A DNA stretch of 64,000 bases, taken from contig NZ_JNKC01000001.1 of assembly GCF_000701905.1 (NCBI RefSeq), positions 682,001 through 746,000 on the forward strand. Reading direction: 5' to 3'. The notes under the pieces are model-generated. The model was not told where the DNA came from. It ran no database searches and saw nothing but the letters and a program-made list of their open reading frames with translations. Shown piece by piece: positions 62,133 to 64,000 of the stretch. The number at the start of each line of letters is the position of its first letter. Positions within the stretch are counted from its first letter, which is position 1. Both the position numbers and the translations under genes were made by a program. This DNA is from Proteiniclasticum ruminis DSM 24773 (GTDB taxonomy: Bacteria > Bacillota > Clostridia > Clostridiales > Clostridiaceae).

Positions 62133-62462
62133 TTAGATTCTATCGATTAGCGGGAGAAAAAAACGGATGAAAGAACGTTCTGTCACCTGCTTTCTGATTT
62201 CAGACAGTACGAACTTCGCTTTTGGATCTTCAAAGGTATAATTGAGGTCCTCCCGGAAGCTTTGATCGCTGCTATGATGAATCTTCTTCGTAACAACATC
62301 CACATAGACATAGAAATCATCCAGCGTAAGCCGGAAATCCCGCTCTTCCATCTCATAGGACTCCATCATGAGATGCATCAGTTTCAGGTTCGGCGTAAGT
62401 CCACTCTCTCGTCGGTGAAATCCAGAAAATCCGTAGATCATTGTTGCGGTATTATAGTCCAT
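62133..62462 (-). CDS. Small protein of unknown function
   Basis: 109 residues, soluble, mixed charge, with no motif I recognise. Sequence includes IYGFSGFHRRESGLTPNLKL and a basic C-terminus SFIRFFLPLIDRI. The ribosome site upstream of the ATG is weak (GGAGAAGTGAG). It stands alone between a shared terminator and a 250-base gap upstream. Kept as a gene because its frame fills the space between regulatory elements and has normal codon use. Confidence 0.6.
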   Translation of the reverse strand: MDYNTATMIYGFSGFHRRESGLTPNLKLMHLMMESYEMEERDFRLTLDDFYVYVDVVTKKIHHSSDQSFREDLNYTFEDPKAKFVLSEIRKQVTERSFIRFFLPLIDRI

Positions 62463-62717
62463 GTTTACTCACTTCTCCAATTCTACTGAAAAAATACATT
62501 TATGCTAAATTTATCGAAATTATATCAGGAGATTTAGAACTTATCAACCTCTGTCTGTTTACAGTATTCATTATTATAAACTGAGTTATTATAAACTGTT
62601 ATCACTTATCCTTGAATATTATTCCTTTCTGAAATAGGTTCTAGCAAGCACATAACATCCTAAAATAACAAGAAGCAGATGCCATGCATCTGCTCCCTTT
62701 TACTATATCCTTTATTC

Positions 62718-64000
62718 TTAGCCCTTCTGAAATCCTGACATCTTCATGGTCACTGCTTCTGAGCTGATTAGAGAAACCAAACTATCTGAGGAATTTTCAA
62801 AACACCGCAAGGAGAACACCTCTTCTCCCCCGTTGATAAAAATCTCCAGAGAAGTATGGTCTCCTATGATTTTCAGGTTCTTCAGCCCCAGCGGCAGCGG
62901 CACTTGCCTGATCTCCTTCTTTCCATCCAGCCAGGAGACTCTTTCCACCGTAAACCACTGATCCTCCAGCTTCAGTTCCACATCAGAAGATACACGGAGA
63001 CGGATGCTCTGAGCCTCATGCTCATTGAGAACCTCCAGAAGAAACGATCCTTCTCTCCTAATCTTCAGCTCCTTTCCGCTTACTGCATTTTCTTCTTTGA
63101 AGAAACCCAAAAGCTCTTTAACGGGTGACTGCATGACTTTCCCCTCTGCATTTATCCGAAGCTCTCTTGGTATACTCAAGTGGTGTACCCAGCCTTCTTT
63201 GAGTGTAGGTAAAGCTTCTTCCTTCTCTTTCTCCATGGTGCCCATCCATCCTAGAAGAAGAACTCTTCCATCGGGCATGTCAAAGGTCTGGGGCGCATAA
63301 AACTCAAATCCCCGGTCCAGTTCATCAAAAGGAGCTTCCTCCTTATGAAACCTTCCAGAGTCAAATTTTCCGGTATAGTAGCCCGTCTGAAAAATATTTT
63401 TAAAGCGGTGTCCATCCTCCGAAAGACCTTGAGGAGAAAAAAGAAACACATCTTTTTCTCCCAGCCTCACAAGATCCGGACATTCCCACATATACCCTAG
63501 GTCCTCTCTCTTAGCGAGAAGAGAACCCAGAAACTCCCAGTTCTTAAGATCCATGGACCGGTACAGGATGGTATCACCTGTGAGATCCTCCCTCTGAGCC
63601 CCAAGGACCATATAAAACTCTCCCTGCTCCCCTTTGAAGACCTTAGGGTCCCTCACATGGGCAGTATATCCTGGAACTTCTCCAATGACCGGTCCAAGTT
63701 TTCTGAAGCTGAACCCGTCCTCTGAAACAGCGGCACACTGATAGCTTTCCCGCTCTCCATCTGCATTCTTCACATTTCCTGTATAGAAGAGATACAGTTT
63801 TCCTTCATGAACCAAAGCGCTTCCAGAGTAGCAGCCATTCTTGTCGTAGGATTCATCTGGAAGAAGTGCAGGCTCATAATAAGTATAATGGACAAAGTCT
63901 TCTGTTACTGCATGTCCCCAGGCTTTGTAGCTGTGATCTGTCCCCTCTGTATTCCACTGGAAAAACACATGGGTCAGTCCATTAAAATGCACCAGTCCAT
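62718..64000 (-). CDS. GH32 sucrose-6-phosphate hydrolase / beta-fructosidase, 5' truncated by window
   Basis: At least 424 visible residues; the frame stays open to the window edge, so about the first 30 residues, including the nucleophile motif WMNDPNG, are missing. The visible start reads GLVHFNGLTHVFFQWN. Other catalytic marks are AWGHAVTEDFVHY, CYSGSALV, the transition-state-stabilising RDP in HVRDPKVF, and the general acid Glu in MWECPDL. The C-terminal 130 residues are the beta-sandwich domain. It hydrolyses sucrose-6-phosphate or other fructosides in the cytosol, since no signal can be assessed. A PTS partner would be expected outside the window. Confidence 0.93.
   Translation of the reverse strand, partial: GLVHFNGLTHVFFQWNTEGTDHSYKAWGHAVTEDFVHYTYYEPALLPDESYDKNGCYSGSALVHEGKLYLFYTGNVKNADGERESYQCAAVSEDGFSFRKLGPVIGEVPGYTAHVRDPKVFKGEQGEFYMVLGAQREDLTGDTILYRSMDLKNWEFLGSLLAKREDLGYMWECPDLVRLGEKDVFLFSPQGLSEDGHRFKNIFQTGYYTGKFDSGRFHKEEAPFDELDRGFEFYAPQTFDMPDGRVLLLGWMGTMEKEKEEALPTLKEGWVHHLSIPRELRINAEGKVMQSPVKELLGFFKEENAVSGKELKIRREGSFLLEVLNEHEAQSIRLRVSSDVELKLEDQWFTVERVSWLDGKKEIRQVPLPLGLKNLKIIGDHTSLEIFINGGEEVFSLRCFENSSDSLVSLISSEAVTMKMSGFQKG

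Overview
The window is low-GC Firmicute DNA, most likely from an anaerobic, amino-acid-fermenting clostridium. Evidence: strong AGGAGG ribosome sites, T-rich intrinsic terminators, an oxygen-sensitive 2-hydroxyacyl-CoA dehydratase with its ATP-driven activator, a class I [4Fe-4S] fumarate hydratase, and a sortase-anchored (LPATG) surface protein. Both window edges cut genes: a tandem LysR regulator at the left and a GH32 invertase at the right. I saw no tRNA, rRNA, CRISPR array, prophage or transposase.

Layout. 1-4.6 kb: tandem LysR protein, nucleoside deaminase, a heliorhodopsin gene, and an Ldh2-type 2-hydroxyacid dehydrogenase divergent from a GntR regulator. 5.6-16.8 kb: a ten-gene minus-strand operon. 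In transcription order it encodes dehydratase activator, dehydratase subunits, permease, AMP-forming acyl-CoA ligase, acyl-CoA dehydrogenase, EtfB, ferredoxin-domain EtfA, a YczE-like membrane protein and a family III CoA-transferase. This is a reductive Stickland-type pathway: 2-hydroxyacid, then hydroxyacyl-CoA, enoyl-CoA, acyl-CoA and acid. Its promoter and the GntR/Ldh2 promoter share an ACTTGT...ACAAGT inverted repeat, so GntR probably links them. 17-21.3 kb: XRE regulator, MATE and DMT transporters, and small conserved proteins.

21.3-30.2 kb: an AT-rich accessory block. An operon HNH nuclease - NUDIX - PLD/SF2 helicase/DUF3427, which looks defence-like, has been split by about 4.7 kb carrying LysR, a two-subunit fumarate (or tartrate) hydratase and a dicarboxylate symporter. 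The inserted block is flanked by a 138-bp direct repeat made of the NUDIX 3' end plus the helicase 5' end. 30.2-37 kb: SDR, an XRE-regulated ABC exporter, a lipoprotein, a GNAT and an NSS transporter.

37.4-41.2 kb: a lipoprotein, then a MarR-controlled FMN reductase/VOC dioxygenase pair with three near-identical operator boxes each overlaying a -35 element, and a DUF1349 pseudogene. 41.3-48.6 kb: an AfuABC-like ABC importer followed by a YesM/YesN-type two-component pair and a Cof-type HAD phosphatase, suggesting sugar-phosphate uptake. 48.9-52.9 kb: a frame-disrupted PEP-synthase-like gene fused or adjoined to a conserved glycosyltransferase-like protein, and a DMT transporter. 53-62 kb: a 2420-residue LPATG adhesin with 14 SpaA/Cna-B repeats, divergent from an Mga-type regulator. 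62.1-64 kb: a small unknown protein and the invertase.
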